A DNA stretch of 64,000 nt from the NCBI GenBank assembly GCA_026018925.1, contig JAKSZU010000008.1, forward strand, positions 63,759,027 through 63,823,026, in the 5' to 3' direction. The position numbers were made by a program, and so were the translations under genes. The notes below the pieces were generated by a model. It saw nothing but the letters and a program-made list of their open reading frames with translations. It was not told the origin of the DNA and made no database searches. This document shows positions 24,231-35,707 of this stretch, piece by piece (the first letter of the stretch is position 1; each line of letters starts with the position of its first letter). This stretch comes from Tupaia tana. Taxonomy: Eukaryota > Chordata > Mammalia > Scandentia > Tupaiidae.

Positions 24231-24267
24231 CTTCTATTTTTCGTTTTGGCTTTTTAAAAATTATTAT

Positions 24268-24515
24268 TATTACATTTATTTATTTCTTCTATGATACAGA
24301 GAAAGAAAAAGGGAAAGAGAGCACCCTCAACAGGGACTCAATGCCATGATCCATCCCTCACCTTTGGCCAGCCCTGGATCATGAGCGAACGTCTGCCCAG
24401 AAAAGTTGAAGAATGTCTCTGGACTCGAACCATGACCCTGCCTATATGGGACTGGCCCACAGACCACTATGTTTTACTGTTGCGTTATATTCCTGTGCCC
24501 ATCATCTTGGCTTTT
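24268..24515 (-). mobile_element. Old SINE
   Basis: A very degenerate minus-strand copy with ggactcgaaccatgaccctg as the B-box region. Confidence 0.5.
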
Positions 24516-24657
24516 AATTGTATGATAATGACTATCTAAATAAATATTATTTTAAAATATGGCAATCATCACAAAACAAAGATGATGAAGCAGACAATAA
24601 CCAGGCAGTTTCCCTAACATCTATCTAAAAATTGCCTTGTAGAAGTACACTCTTACT

Positions 24658-24936
24658 GGGACTAGCAGTTAGCGTAATGGCTATGTTGCTGAACTCCCAT
24701 GTAGCTGACTGTGGTTAGAGTCCTGGATCTGGTGGCTTAAAACTCACGCCGGGTGTGTGTGCGTGCATGCCCAAGATCCCGAGAGGAGAATGGAGGAGAA
24801 AGGATTGCGGCGTGACCATCCCCCCGAGGGGGTGATTTCTTGCTTTCTGTCTCTCTCTCTCTCTCTGTCTCTCTCTGTCTTTCTGACAAGCACATGTGCC
24901 CTATAGCATAAACCTCTCCAAAAAAAAAAAAAAAAA
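24658..24936 (+). mobile_element. Young tRNA-derived SINE
   Basis: Full-length, with an A-tail of about 17. The flanking duplication acactcttact occurs on both sides. Confidence 0.9.
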
Positions 24937-25153
24937 GAATTACACTCTTTACACTCTTACTGACTGCCAATCCTATCTTTGGGATTCCAGACTTTTTATA
25001 AATCAGTGATTTTATTTATTCAACAAATAACCAAGAGCTTACCATGTACCAAGAACTCTGGCAAATGTTGGGAGAAATTAAACCAGTAGGGACAGATGTG
25101 ATTTATTATTTATCCTGTGTCGTTACACAGTCCCTTAAAAAATGTTTGGACTG

Positions 25154-25420
25154 GGACCAGCAGTTAGCGTAATGGCTATGTCGCTGGATTCCCATGTAGT
25201 TGACCACAGTTCGAGTCCCAGACCCGGTGGCTTAAAACTCACACAGGGCGCGTGTGTGTTCGTGCCCAAGATCCCGAGAGGAGAATAAAGGAGAAGGGAT
25301 TGTGGCATTGCCAGGCCCCTGGGGGGTGATTTCTCGCTTTCTGTCTCTCTGTCTCTCTCTTTCTGACGAGCACATGTGCTTTATAGCAAAAACCTCACCA
25401 AAAAAAAAAAAAAAAAAAAA
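25154..25420 (+). mobile_element. Young tRNA-derived SINE
   Basis: Full-length, with a perfect 17-bp target duplication aaaaaatgtttggactg (25,137-25,153 and 25,415-25,431). Confidence 0.92.
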
Positions 25421-25659
25421 TGTTTGGACTGTAATATGGCCATGGAGACTATAGGTAGAGTAATGAATGCCACCAAAATACTAAACCATGGTGCATTTCT
25501 TTGGATTAAGAAAATAATAATAAAAATGGATTATTTTAATACTTACAGGATAAACACATGGCTCATTTAATATTAATATGGAGATACTTCTATTTCTAGC
25601 TCTAAATGATATTTTAAGATAAACCAAGAATAAAAACATTACAAAAAATTTCTTATTTT

Positions 25660-25912
25660 AGTCCAGCCTCTGTGGTGCGGTTCAAATCATGCTGGACTGC
25701 AGTGCTGGAAGCCACATAGCGACATGGGTTTGGATACCAGGTGGACCTCAAAACATGGGTGTACATGCAGGTGCCCAAGATCCTGAGGAGCTGGAGGCCT
25801 AGGGGAATGGGACTGTGGTATGATATGACACTGTTCAAAGTCCTTTCTCTCTCTCTCTCCTTCTGTCTCTCTCTCTTGAGCACATGTGCACCTTCTTATA
25901 AGAAATAAAAAA
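25660..25912 (+). mobile_element. Old SINE
   Basis: A diverged copy just upstream of the GTPBP4 retrocopy, with a TC-rich 3' part. Confidence 0.65.
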
Positions 25913-26022
25913 GGATCTTGTTTATTAATAGAGAACAAATGTTGCATCTTTTCTTTATACTTAAGAAATGTAGTAAAGAGATCTAACCGCAGGCATTCAT
26001 GTCTCTGTGTGAAACTGTTGGC

Positions 26023-27945
26023 ATAGCGCATTACAATTTCAAGAACACGGTGGTCCCATCCCCCAAGGACTTTACTGACCTGACATTATCAAAGACTTAA
26101 TGAAAGACTCCAATGGTTATTCATAAACATTAACAAATTCATTGAATCAGGCATTTTTACATGAGAAAAATCCAATTTATTCAACAGAATTACCATGATA
26201 GACACTTACAGATTCTACCAGAGTTCCACAAATTGGATGATATTCATCCGTTTTATGCTGATTTGATGAATATTCTCTATGACAAAGATCATTACAAGTT
26301 GGCTCTTGGACATATAAATATTGCCAAAAATGTAGTGGACCATGCTGCTAACTTATATGTGTGGCTCATGAAATATGGTGGATCTCTATGTCTCTGTAAG
26401 CAGTTGAAGCACACTGCCCTTGGGCAGATGTGCACCATCATCCAAAGGTAGAAGCAGAGATTGGAATATTTGGAACACGTGCATCAGCATTTGTCCCATT
26501 TGCCAACCCCTGACCCAAATACAAGGACTCTGCTTTTGTGTGTGTATTCAAATGTTGGGAAACTCAGCTTCATTATAAGGTGGTGAGATACAATGTGGAT
26601 ATTCGCCCTTATGTGTTTACAACCAAATCTCTATTTGTTGAGCACATGGATTGTAAGTATCTGCGCTGACAGGTGCAGATACTCCAGGGATTCTGGGTCA
26701 CCCTGTGAAGGACTGAAACACCAACGAGATGCAGGCCATCACTTCCCTGGCCCACCTGCATGTGGCAGTGCCATATGTGATGAATTTGTCAGACCAGGGA
26801 AGACACGGGCTGCAGGAGCAGCTGGAGCTCTTCCAGAACATCAAGCCTCTCTTCATCAACAAGCCTCTAAGCACTGTAGCAAACAAATGTGACGTGAAGA
26901 GAATAGCTGACCTTCCTGAAGATGACCAGAAAATGTTTACAGCTTTGCAGGCTGAAGGATATCCTGTAAAAGAGACCAGGACCCAGACTGAGAAAAGTGT
27001 CACTAAAGTTAAAGCAGGGATTGTGAAAGACTTTTGGCTCATTGAGTGCAAACCAAAATGAAGAGAAATAAGGTGAATGAGGTGCTGAATAGATTTCATT
27101 TAGCTGTGCCTAACTGAGGGATGATAAGGAGGGGTCTCCTTTCATTCCAGGAGGAATGGTGCATACGCAGAGAACAGAAATCGAAGAGTCCTAGAAGTAA
27201 AGGTAATGAGATCTTGAGCTAGAAATGGGAGATGAAGATTTTGGATCTTCAGAAGTGTGATTCAATGAATTCGTTTGAAAAATATGATAAGATACCAGAG
27301 ATTTTGGAAGGCCATAAGACAGCTGATTATATTAATGCTGCCATTATGAAAAACTCAGACGAGTTAGAAAAAGAAGAAGAGCTAAGAACAAATGCTGGAG
27401 AAATGACAATGAATCTGAACGTGAAGATGAGGAAATGGTGGAACTCTGGCAGTTGGCAAAACAAATCAGAGAAAATAGGAGATGAAAATTCTACAATCCA
27501 AAGAAAAGAATATACAAGGACCCTGGATGCCTTGAACCACTAAGAAAATTCAGAAGACAGTTCTGGAAGAAAAAATGTGTAGTCTTGGGGTTGACATGGA
27601 TGATGAAGACAATGCCCACGATGCAGTCCAGGCAAAGAGATCCCAGAGTGTTACAGCCCAGGGTAGAAGCTGCTCTTTACACACCATGTGATGTCACTAT
27701 AGCCAGAACTATAGTGAAGAATGCTCAGAAGATGAATTGATTAGGGAAGAAAGAGAGTTAGACATGTGTTTGATATGAAGTCCAAGCACTTACTCTCCAG
27801 AAAGAGGAAAAGCTGGTAAAAAAGGACAGGAGATAGTGTCCTTGATTTGACATGGTTTGACTAGACCGTTGTAGTTTATTTTATTGTGGCGTGATATGGT
27901 TTCATAAAAATGAGTCATGCCCTGTAAACTGTAAAAGCAAAAGCA
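26023..27945 (+). pseudogene. GTPBP4: Processed retrocopy of GTPBP4 (NOG1)
   Basis: An intronless, broken copy of the mRNA for nucleolar GTP-binding protein 1, a GTPase in 60S ribosome assembly. The start codon is ATA at 26023, followed by AHYNFKN-type sequence. Recognisable blocks follow: [14 protein letters not shown] (from 26161), [27 protein letters not shown], a decayed P-loop near 26550 (NVGKLS in place of NVGKSS), LFINKPL and [12 protein letters not shown] (from 26729), [10 protein letters not shown] (from 27232), and the C-terminal KHLLSGKRKAGKK before a stop at 27834-27836. Several frameshifts and stops separate these blocks. About 100 bp of 3' UTR-like sequence and a degenerate A-rich tail end at about 27,950, where a younger SINE begins. 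Lack of introns plus the tail mark LINE-mediated retrocopying. It is not expected to make protein. Confidence 0.92.
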
Positions 27946-27965
27946 AAAACAAAAAACCATGGGCC

Positions 27966-28254
27966 TGGGACCAGCAGTTTGTGTAACGGCTATGTCACTA
28001 GACTCCCATAATAGTCGACCATGATTCAAGTCCTGGACCTGGTGGCTTAAACTCACACCGGGCACGTGTGCATGTGTGCTCCAGATCCCAAGAGGAGAAT
28101 GGAGGAGAAGGGATTGCAGTGTGGCCATCCCCTCGGGGGCATGATTTCTCACTTGCTGTCTCTCTGTCTCTCTGGCAAGCACATGAGCCCTATAGCAAAA
28201 ACCTCTCCAAAACAAAACCAAAAACAAAAACAAAAACAAAAACAAAAACAAAAC
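27966..28254 (+). mobile_element. tRNA-derived SINE, (CAAAAA)n tail
   Basis: Full-length, moderately diverged, with a CAAAAA repeat tail. The target duplication aaccatgggcc is at 27,955-27,965 and 28,255-28,265. It inserted at the tail of the GTPBP4 retrocopy. Confidence 0.9.
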
Positions 28255-28263
28255 AACCATGGG

Positions 28264-28505
28264 CCAGCCTTGTAACATAGTAACATTGATCCCACATGGC
28301 TGATTACAGTTTGAATCCTGGACTCAGCAGTTCAAAAAACATGCCAAGTGCATATGCCATGTGTGCTCCAAATCCTGATGGGATGGAGAAATGGAAGAAT
28401 AAAGATTGTGGTATGACCACACCCTGTTACGGGGTGCCTTCTCTCTCCTCTTTCTCTCTGGCAAGCATACATACAGTCTGAGAGGGGGAAAAAAAAAGAA
28501 AAGGA
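28264..28505 (+). mobile_element. Old SINE
   Basis: A diverged copy directly abutting the SINE at 27,966-28,254. Confidence 0.75.
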
Positions 28506-28509
28506 AACA

Positions 28510-30050
28510 AAGTGCTTTTTGCTTTGCTGAAAATTGGTTAATCTTGTACAGGTGTGGGAAATTTTTGTCACTGCTTATTATCATAAATATTTGGAATAGG
28601 CAGTTTTTCTGCATTTAATGGAGTATTGATTGATTCAGATTTGCAGAACTGGAAAGATTTCTCAGTTTTGCCTTTTTCTTTTTTTATGAAGAAAAACCTT
28701 ATATTCTTTAGTGGGAACTTGGGTTCATCACAGGTGATTAGTATGTTATTGCAATGAAAGCACCTCCATTTGTGGATGTGGGCAGACTACCTACCCTTTA
28801 AACTTGGAACAAACACATTTATGAATGTGTCAGTATCTTGTGCTTAAAAATAGACTTTTAAATTATTTTCTGGGCTTTTTTTTTTTTTTTTTTTTTTACA
28901 ATGTATCATTGTAAAAAGACATAATCATGACATAATCTGTCTTCAACTATTTTCTCCAAAAAATACCTCTAGGAGAGAGAGAGAGAAAGAAAAAAAAATG
29001 TGGTCAAGTGAAAATTATGCATTTATTTTCATCCCTTGACCTAATCCCTTGAATTTCTTTTCTACAGAACACTGCTCTTTGTAGAAACATTTACAAGTAA
29101 GTAGACATACAACAATTCCTTAATGTTAAAATGTATAGTCACTCACTTCATTTTTCCATAATAGTTCCATTATTATACTACAGATAAGCCACTTCCCTAT
29201 AATTTAAAAATATAGTAAGACATAATTTACAGAAGAGATTTGAGAAGAAAATTCTAATCTGTTTTTTATCAGAAGGAATATGATTCTCTCTCAAAATGGA
29301 GGTCGTCAGATGGTACTTAGCCCAAAGGTAACCTGTTTGTTCTAGGGAACTTTCATAATAAAAGGTTGGCAGCAAGACTGCAGTTCCACATCCCGGCATT
29401 GGGCCTTCTGGGGAAATGCACATTAGATACGCCAGTCCTTTCTCAAATATTCTATTCCTGTAACCTGACTTCATCTTTTCCTTTCTACTGTTGTCACTGA
29501 AACTGGAAATGACTACAGAATACAAAGCATATGATAAATATTCGCGAATCGGTCTTTGTAGTTTTTTGGCATCACTGCCAGGCTTCTTGCCTAGAGAGCT
29601 GTGTGAGACTTTGAGCAAGCCCATTTCCAGCCAACTGGGAGGTACCCGCTTGATCTAATTGTAGCAGTCCTCAGAGGTGAGTAAATGTTTCGAGTTCTTT
29701 GACTCCATAGTTTTCCAAGGCTTGTTCGCTTGTTGATTATGTACTTATATCTGACAATTTTCAACAGGGGGATGCATTTTCTGTATAGTGATCCCCAAAC
29801 GTGATGTACAGTTTTGAACAGCATTGGTATAGATGGGAACTCCCTAAAATTCTTTATCACAATGCTAGCCCTGCATTTAGATGCTACCTTTTTTCACTCA
29901 CCAGTAATCCACTGAGTGTACCATACAAGGTCCTTTCTTGACCCTCAGACAGTACTAAGCTTTTCAAGAAGGGATGTGGTGATTCATTATTTATTCTAGT
30001 CTTTTTTTTCCTCCCTAGTACACATTTTTACTTTATTTTTTCTCTTCGTC
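28510..30050. other. No gene recognised
   Basis: Apparently single-copy sequence with a T-run at 28,877-28,898. The 148-codon minus-strand frame at 29,178-29,624 shows no family motif and is not supported. Confidence 0.6.
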
Positions 30051-30057
30051 TCTTTTT

Positions 30058-30315
30058 CTTTGGAGACGTTTTTGCTATAGGGTGCATGTGCTTGCCAGAA
30101 AGACAGAGAGAGACACAGAGACAGAAAGTGAGAAATCCCCCAGGGAGGACGAGGATGGCCGCTTCGCAATCCCTTCTCCTCCATTCTCCTCTCGGGATCT
30201 TGGGCATGCATGCACATGCAACCGGTGTGAGTTTAAGCCACCAGGTCCAGGATTTGAACTGCGGTCGACTACATGGGAGTTCAGCGAAATAGCCATTAAG
30301 CTAACTGCTGGTCCC
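30058..30315 (-). mobile_element. Young tRNA-derived SINE
   Basis: A minus-strand copy with GTCGAC and the gctaactgctggtccc head. It is the first unit of a four-SINE cluster. Confidence 0.88.
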
Positions 30316-30324
30316 TCTCTTTCT

Positions 30325-30872
30325 CTCTCTTTTTTTGAGAGAGATTTTTGCTATAGGACATGTGCACTCACTGGAGAGACAGAGAGAGACATAGAAAGAG
30401 AAAGAGAAATCTGGGACCAGCAGGTGGCGTAATGGCTATGTCGCTGGACTCCCATGTAGTCGACAGTGGTTCAAATCGCGGACCCGGTGGCTTAAACTCA
30501 TGCTGGGTGCATATGTGTGCGTGCCCAAGATCCCAAGAGGAGAATGGAGAAGAAGGGATTGTGGTATGGCCATCTCCCTGAGGGGTGATTTCTTGCTTTC
30601 TGTCTCTCTGTCTCTCTCTCTACCTTTTTAGCGAGCACATGCACCCTATAGCATAAAACCTCTCAAAAAATAATAATAAATAAGAGAAAGAGAGAAATCA
30701 CCCCTAATGGGGGATGGTCACACTACAATCCCTGCTCCTCCTTTCTTCTCTTGGGATTTTGGACATGAATGTACACATGTCCGAAGCGAGTTAGGCTGCC
30801 GGTCCAGGACCTGAATTGCAGTCAGCCATGTGGAAGTTGAGCACCTTAACCACTATGCCTCCTGCTGGCCCC
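30325..30872 (-). mobile_element. Older SINE split by a younger SINE
   Basis: The 3' part is at 30,325-30,411 and the 5' part at about 30,681-30,872 (head ctcctgctggcccc). The two are separated by the forward SINE at 30,412-30,680. The old-type head lacks GTCGAC. Confidence 0.85.
30412..30680 (+). mobile_element. SINE, intermediate subfamily, nested
   Basis: It carries young diagnostics (ctatgtcgctgg, GTCGAC) but the old head gggaccagcaggtggcg. The flanking repeat gaaagagaaatc / gaaagagagaaatc comes from the host SINE. Confidence 0.88.
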
Positions 30873-30889
30873 TAATTTCTCTCTCTCTC

Positions 30890-31160
30890 TCTTTTTTTTT
30901 TTTTTTTTTTGGAGAGGTTTTTGCTATTGGGCGCGTGTGCTCACCAGAAAGACAGAGAGAGACAGAGAGACAGAGAATGAGAAATCACCCCCCAGAGGGG
31001 ATGGCCATGCCACAATCCCTTCTCCTCCTTTTCCTCTCAGGATCTTGGGCACGCTCGCACATGTGCCTAGCATGAGCTTAAGCCACCAGATCTGGGACTC
31101 AAACCGTGGTTGGCTACATGGGAGTCCAGCGACATAGCCATTATGCTAACTGCTGGTCCC
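30890..31160 (-). mobile_element. Young tRNA-derived SINE
   Basis: A minus-strand full-length copy with a T-run of about 20 and head gctaactgctggtccc. It is the last unit of the cluster. Confidence 0.88.
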
Positions 31161-31721
31161 TCCCTTTTTCACTCTAATGTTTTCGAGTTCTATCTGACCA
31201 CAACCTATACTTTCTAGTGATTTACTCCTTTTATGCTAAAGAAAAGAAATTTGAAAAATATGCACTCATTGGCTATTTGAAAAATCTACCTGTTTCCTAT
31301 ACGTACACAAATAGAGAAAAGCCTTTAATTTAAGATTAAAGTAAACAATAAACAATTTATTTAAAAAAATAGAAATTAAAAATAAGTTAAAAAGCAATAA
31401 CTTAAGTAAAACAAATGCATTTATTAATTGTTTCTACTCAGTTGACAAGAATTAATAAATATTTATTGAGTATTTATCCTGACCTTGGTATTACTTTCAC
31501 ATGCAATAATAAAAATAAGGTCCTTATTCTACAGTGAGTGGGAATAGAAAAGAAACAAATTACTGGGTGTTATCAAAGAAGATTCTGGAAACATAGAGAG
31601 AACATAGATCTGTCCACATAAAAATTTATAGTGGGTTATTCCAGAAATCCTACAAAAATCTCAAGAATGATAAGATGGGAAAAGATTGAAGCTAAAATGA
31701 TTAAAAGAAAAATATGGCCTA

Positions 31722-32195
31722 GCCACAGTGGCACTCTGGCATGACACAACTTTGCAGTGAGGCCACATGGGAGGTCCTGCTTGGATTCCTAGTTCACTCT
31801 TTCAAAAAAAAAAAAAAAAAAAAAGGTGGGTGGGACCAGCAGTTAGCGTAATGGCTATGTCGCTGGACTCCCATGTAGTCGACCATGGTTGGCGTCCCAG
31901 ACCCAGAGGCTTAAAACTCACGCCGGGCGCGTGTGCGTGCATGCCCAAGATCCCGAGAGGAGAATGGAGGAGAAGGGATTGTGGCGTGGCCATCCCCCCT
32001 GGGGGGTGATTTCTCACTTTTTGTCTCTCTGTCTCTCTCTGTCTGTCTGGCGAGTGCATGCACCCTATAGCAAAAACCTCTCCAAAAAAAAAAAAAAAAA
32101 GCTGGGCATGGCAGTGTGCACCTTAGTCCATTATTCTAGAGACTAAGAGAGAAGGATTATGTTAAAGTTAGAGCCTCTCTTTAAAAGAAAACGAA
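31722..32195 (+). mobile_element. Composite tRNA-like/7SL SINE, interrupted
   Basis: The first part, 31,722-31,825, has a tRNA-like block ending cttggattcc and an A-run. After the inserted SINE, 32,101-32,190 reads gctgggcatggcagtgtgca, an Alu/7SL-like left end, with an internal deletion. The order matches the copy at 49,050-49,238. Confidence 0.55.
31828..32100 (+). mobile_element. Young tRNA-derived SINE inside a composite 7SL SINE
   Basis: Full-length and CpG-rich. It sits between the two halves of an older composite SINE. A-rich flanks (aaaggtgggt and aaagctgggc) make an approximate target duplication. Confidence 0.85.
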
Positions 32196-32871
32196 AGAAA
32201 GAAAAGAAAACTGAGAAACTAAAACAATAAAAAAGGAGAATGTTTAATGAGACAAGTAAAACTGTGAGGTTTCTCTGGGAAGAGAAAGGCTGAGTGGGTT
32301 ATGGACAGAAACGTATATATAATACAGTATACAGGTACTGTGCTCTCAGACTTGCCTACTCAGCAAACGTTGCAACATGGGTATGAGAAAGCACCTTTGA
32401 GAAGTTTAAGAAAAAGTCAATTGTCTTCAAAGGACAAAGAAGCTCCCGGTCAGGGTGGTGAGCAGCTAAAGAAATGCTGGATTTAGAAGAAAATGCTAAA
32501 GCAGCACTTTGTAAATTTTAATAATATGATATTTAAGTTATTGAGTAATACCAGTATCCTCATTCAGATCCTAGATCAGATAGATGTCTGGCATCACATA
32601 TGTAAATGCAACGAGAACGAGAGAGTCATAATATCGGATTAGACAGTGGTGTCCTTTTTTTTCCATTCATGGGATATTAAAGTAGAGTGCAGTTTGCATA
32701 TGCCTGGATAATATAGAATGGTTTCAACTCAATAAAATAGAGAAATATGTTTCTAAAAATGCACTGTTGAGGAACCATGGATTAAAGTTAATGCTAAAGG
32801 TGAAAAGAGAAGCAAATGCAGAATATAGTAAAGCTGCCTCTTCTCCCAGTATGAGCTTTTTATTAGCTACG

Positions 32872-33098
32872 TTTTGAAGTAAAGAGAGAGAGAGAGAAAG
32901 AAGGAAAGAGAAAGAGGGCCATCCTCTAGGTCCCCATGGAAGATGGCCATCTCACACTTCCTTCTCCATTTCTCACTCCTTTTAGGATTTTGGGCACACA
33001 CAAATGCCTGGCATGTTTTCCAAACCACCAAGTCCAGAACTTGAACCACATAGTAGGCCATGTAGGATCCAGCTACTTTAAATACAATGCCACTGGCT
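32872..33098 (-). mobile_element. Old SINE
   Basis: A diverged minus-strand copy with a GA-rich start and tgccactggctagc head. Confidence 0.7.
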
Positions 33099-33117
33099 AG
33101 CTATCCATCACCCATAT

Positions 33118-33401
33118 ATATTTTTCTTCTTTTGGAGAGGTTTTTGCTGTAGGGCACGTGAACTTGCCAGAAAGACAGAGAGAGACAGAGAGACAGAAAG
33201 TGAGAAATCACCCCCCAGGGGGGATGGTCACGCCGCAATCCCTTCTCTTCCATTCTCCTCTCGGGATCTTGGGCACGCACGCACACACGCACACACGCAC
33301 ACACGCCTGGCGTGAGTTTAAGCCACCTGGTCCAGGACTCGAACCGTGGTCGACTACATGGGAGTCCAGCTAAATAGCCGTTATGCTAACTGCTGGTCCC
33401 C
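33118..33401 (-). mobile_element. Young tRNA-derived SINE
   Basis: A full-length minus-strand copy with an extra CACACACG tract in its body. It is flanked by catcacccatat at 33,106-33,117 and 33,402-33,413. Confidence 0.9.
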
Positions 33402-33413
33402 CATCACCCATAT

Positions 33414-33683
33414 TTTCTTTTTTTTTTTTTGGAGAGGTTTTTGCTATAGGGCGTGTGCGCTCGCCAGACAGACAGAGAGAGACATAGAGACAGAAAGCGA
33501 GAAATCACCCCCCAGGGGGGATGGTCACGCCGCAATCCCTTCTCCTCCATTCTCCTCTCAGGATCTTGGGCACGCACGCACACGCGCCCGGCGTGAGTTT
33601 TAAGCCACTGGGTCCGGGACGCGAACCGCGGTCGACTACGTGGGAGTCCAGAGACATAGCCATTACACTAACTGCTGGTTCCC
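33414..33683 (-). mobile_element. Young tRNA-derived SINE
   Basis: A full-length minus-strand copy with most CpGs kept. It is flanked by cacccatat at 33,405-33,413 and 33,684-33,692, reusing the duplicated site of its neighbour. Confidence 0.9.
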
Positions 33684-34008
33684 CACCCATATTTTTTTAA
33701 CCTCTTGCTTCCAGTCAGTCACTAGGGACTATCTGTTCCTTTTTTCAAAAACTGCTTCTGCTCTAGTTCCACGTCTACTGCCCTAGAGAGATGTTCATCC
33801 TTCCAACTTAGGTTAAATCTAATAGTCTCTGACATTATCTTCTCTCTGTCACTGCTCTCTGACTAATCTATTTCCACACTGAGCTATATGAACTTGGTCT
33901 TTGTGAGATTCATCTTGTGAACCCTCTCCTCAAAGATTTTCATGATGCTGCCAGAACATAATATAAATCAAGACTTTGGCTTCAGTAGTCTTAAATATTG
34001 GCTTTACT

Positions 34009-34967
34009 GTTCATATGTCTTCCTTAGAGAGTTGTCTGTTCAGTTCACTTACCCATCTTTTAATTGGATTGATCATATGAAAAAATTCTCAACGTCCCTT
34101 ATCATAAGGGAGAGGCAAATAAAACATAATGAGATACGACTTAACCTCAGTCAGAATAGCTAAGATTAAAAAAAATAAAGAATTGATAAGTGCTGGTGAG
34201 GCTGTGGTGAAAAGAGAACTCTCCTACATTGTTGGTCGGAAGGTAAATTAGTACAGCCACTCTGGAAAACAATAGGGAGGTTCCTGAAAGGTCTACAAAT
34301 ACAGTTGCCACATGATCCAGCAATTTCACCACTGGGTATTGACCCAAATGATAGGATTATACTCAGTCAGAAAAGTACCTGCACATTCATGTTTATCGTG
34401 GCATTATTCACAATTGCTAAGACATAGAACCAACCCAAATGTCCACGAACAGATGAATGTATGAAAAAGTGTGACACATATATACTAAGGAATACTATTC
34501 AGCCATTAACAAACAATGAGACCCTGGCAATTGAAAGGAGGTGGATGAATATGGAAGATTTATGGCTGAGTAAAGCAAACCAGACTATGAAAAGAGAGAC
34601 GTTGTATATCCCCACTCAGTACATACCGAATGTCTATACTCTCTGGCAGAAACTGAAAGATTAGAAGATATAAAAGCATGGAGAACAATTGTGAATCCTA
34701 GAGACAGTGTGGGAGGAAGGTGGGAAATGGAGGAGGGTGAGAGGAAGGGGATCAAAGGGAAAAAGAAAGAAACTAAACATTTAAGGGTCACAAAAATGGA
34801 AAATTATCTGTTGATGATAATGTGTATGATAATATCTTTAATTGGACTGAAACATAGTGGATTCATGATGGGAAAATTCACTTTACATGTTGTAATGATA
34901 TGTAGTGATTAAATGTATAAAAATAATAAAATATATAAAAAAAAATAAAAAGTAAAATTTTAAAAAC
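34009..34967 (+). mobile_element. L1 3' end with 5' inversion (twin priming)
   Basis: Forward L1 sequence from about 34,070 covers the end of ORF2 (degenerate, ending before 34,680), the 3' UTR and an A-rich tail. Bases 34,009-34,069 are L1 ORF2 sequence in the opposite orientation, from just upstream in the element. The whole is flanked by tggctttact at 33,999-34,008 and 34,968-34,977. This is the structure left by twin-primed reverse transcription. Confidence 0.82.
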
Positions 34968-35058
34968 TGGCTTTACTTTACAAACTTTCTCAGTTATTCC
35001 GGCCTCTTTCAGTCTCTTTTTTTCTGGAGTATATGTTCTTTAGAATTCCACATTCACT

Positions 35059-35254
35059 GGAGTCAGCCGGTGGCGTAATGGTTAGGGTCGCTGGACTCCC
35101 ACATGGCTGACCGCGGGTTGAGGCCTGAACTTGGTGGCTTACTTTCTCACTTCCTCTCTCTCTCTCTCTCTCTCATGCTCTGTGCCTCTCTGGTCAAATT
35201 AAAATAAGTAAATAAATAGATAAAGTTAAATTAAATAATTTCTTAAAAAAAAGA
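35059..35254 (+). mobile_element. Short-form SINE (about 195 bp)
   Basis: The head ggtggcgtaatggtt and the tRNA-like part pass directly into the TC-rich 3' part. The central block (cgggcgcgtgtgcg through ggccatccccc) is absent. The target duplication agaattccacattca flanks it. Confidence 0.85.
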
Positions 35255-35439
35255 ATTCCACATTCATTCTTCATTTGTTTTCTAATTACAGGCACTCCTC
35301 ACTTAACATCCAAGTTCCTTTCCCAAGGTGACCAGGTCATTAAGAGAATTGGTCAAAAGGTGGAGCTGAAAGATGGATGTCTTGTGGTGTGTCAGGATGC
35401 CATAGGGTATGTATTTGTCAATAGATATCATGCAATAGT

Positions 35440-35707
35440 GGGACCAACAGTTAGCATAATGGCTATGTCGTTGGACTCCCACATAGTCGACCACGGTTCA
35501 AGTCCCAGACCCGGTGGCTTAAACTCATGCCGGGCATGTGTGCATGCGTGCCCAAGATCCCGAGAGGAGAAAGGAGGAGAAGGGATTGTGGCATGGCCAT
35601 CCCCCCTGGGGGGTGATTTCTCGCTTTCTGTCTCTCTGTCTCTCTCTGTCTGTCTGGCGAGTGCACGTGCCCTATAGCAAAAACCTCTCCAGAAAAAAAA
35701 AAAAAAG
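35440..35707 (+). mobile_element. Young tRNA-derived SINE
   Basis: Full-length, with target duplication agatatcatgcaatag on both sides. Confidence 0.9.

Noticed and set aside
29178-29624. 148-codon minus-strand frame
   Set aside because: No family motif, no splice context, and composition like the AT-rich flanks.
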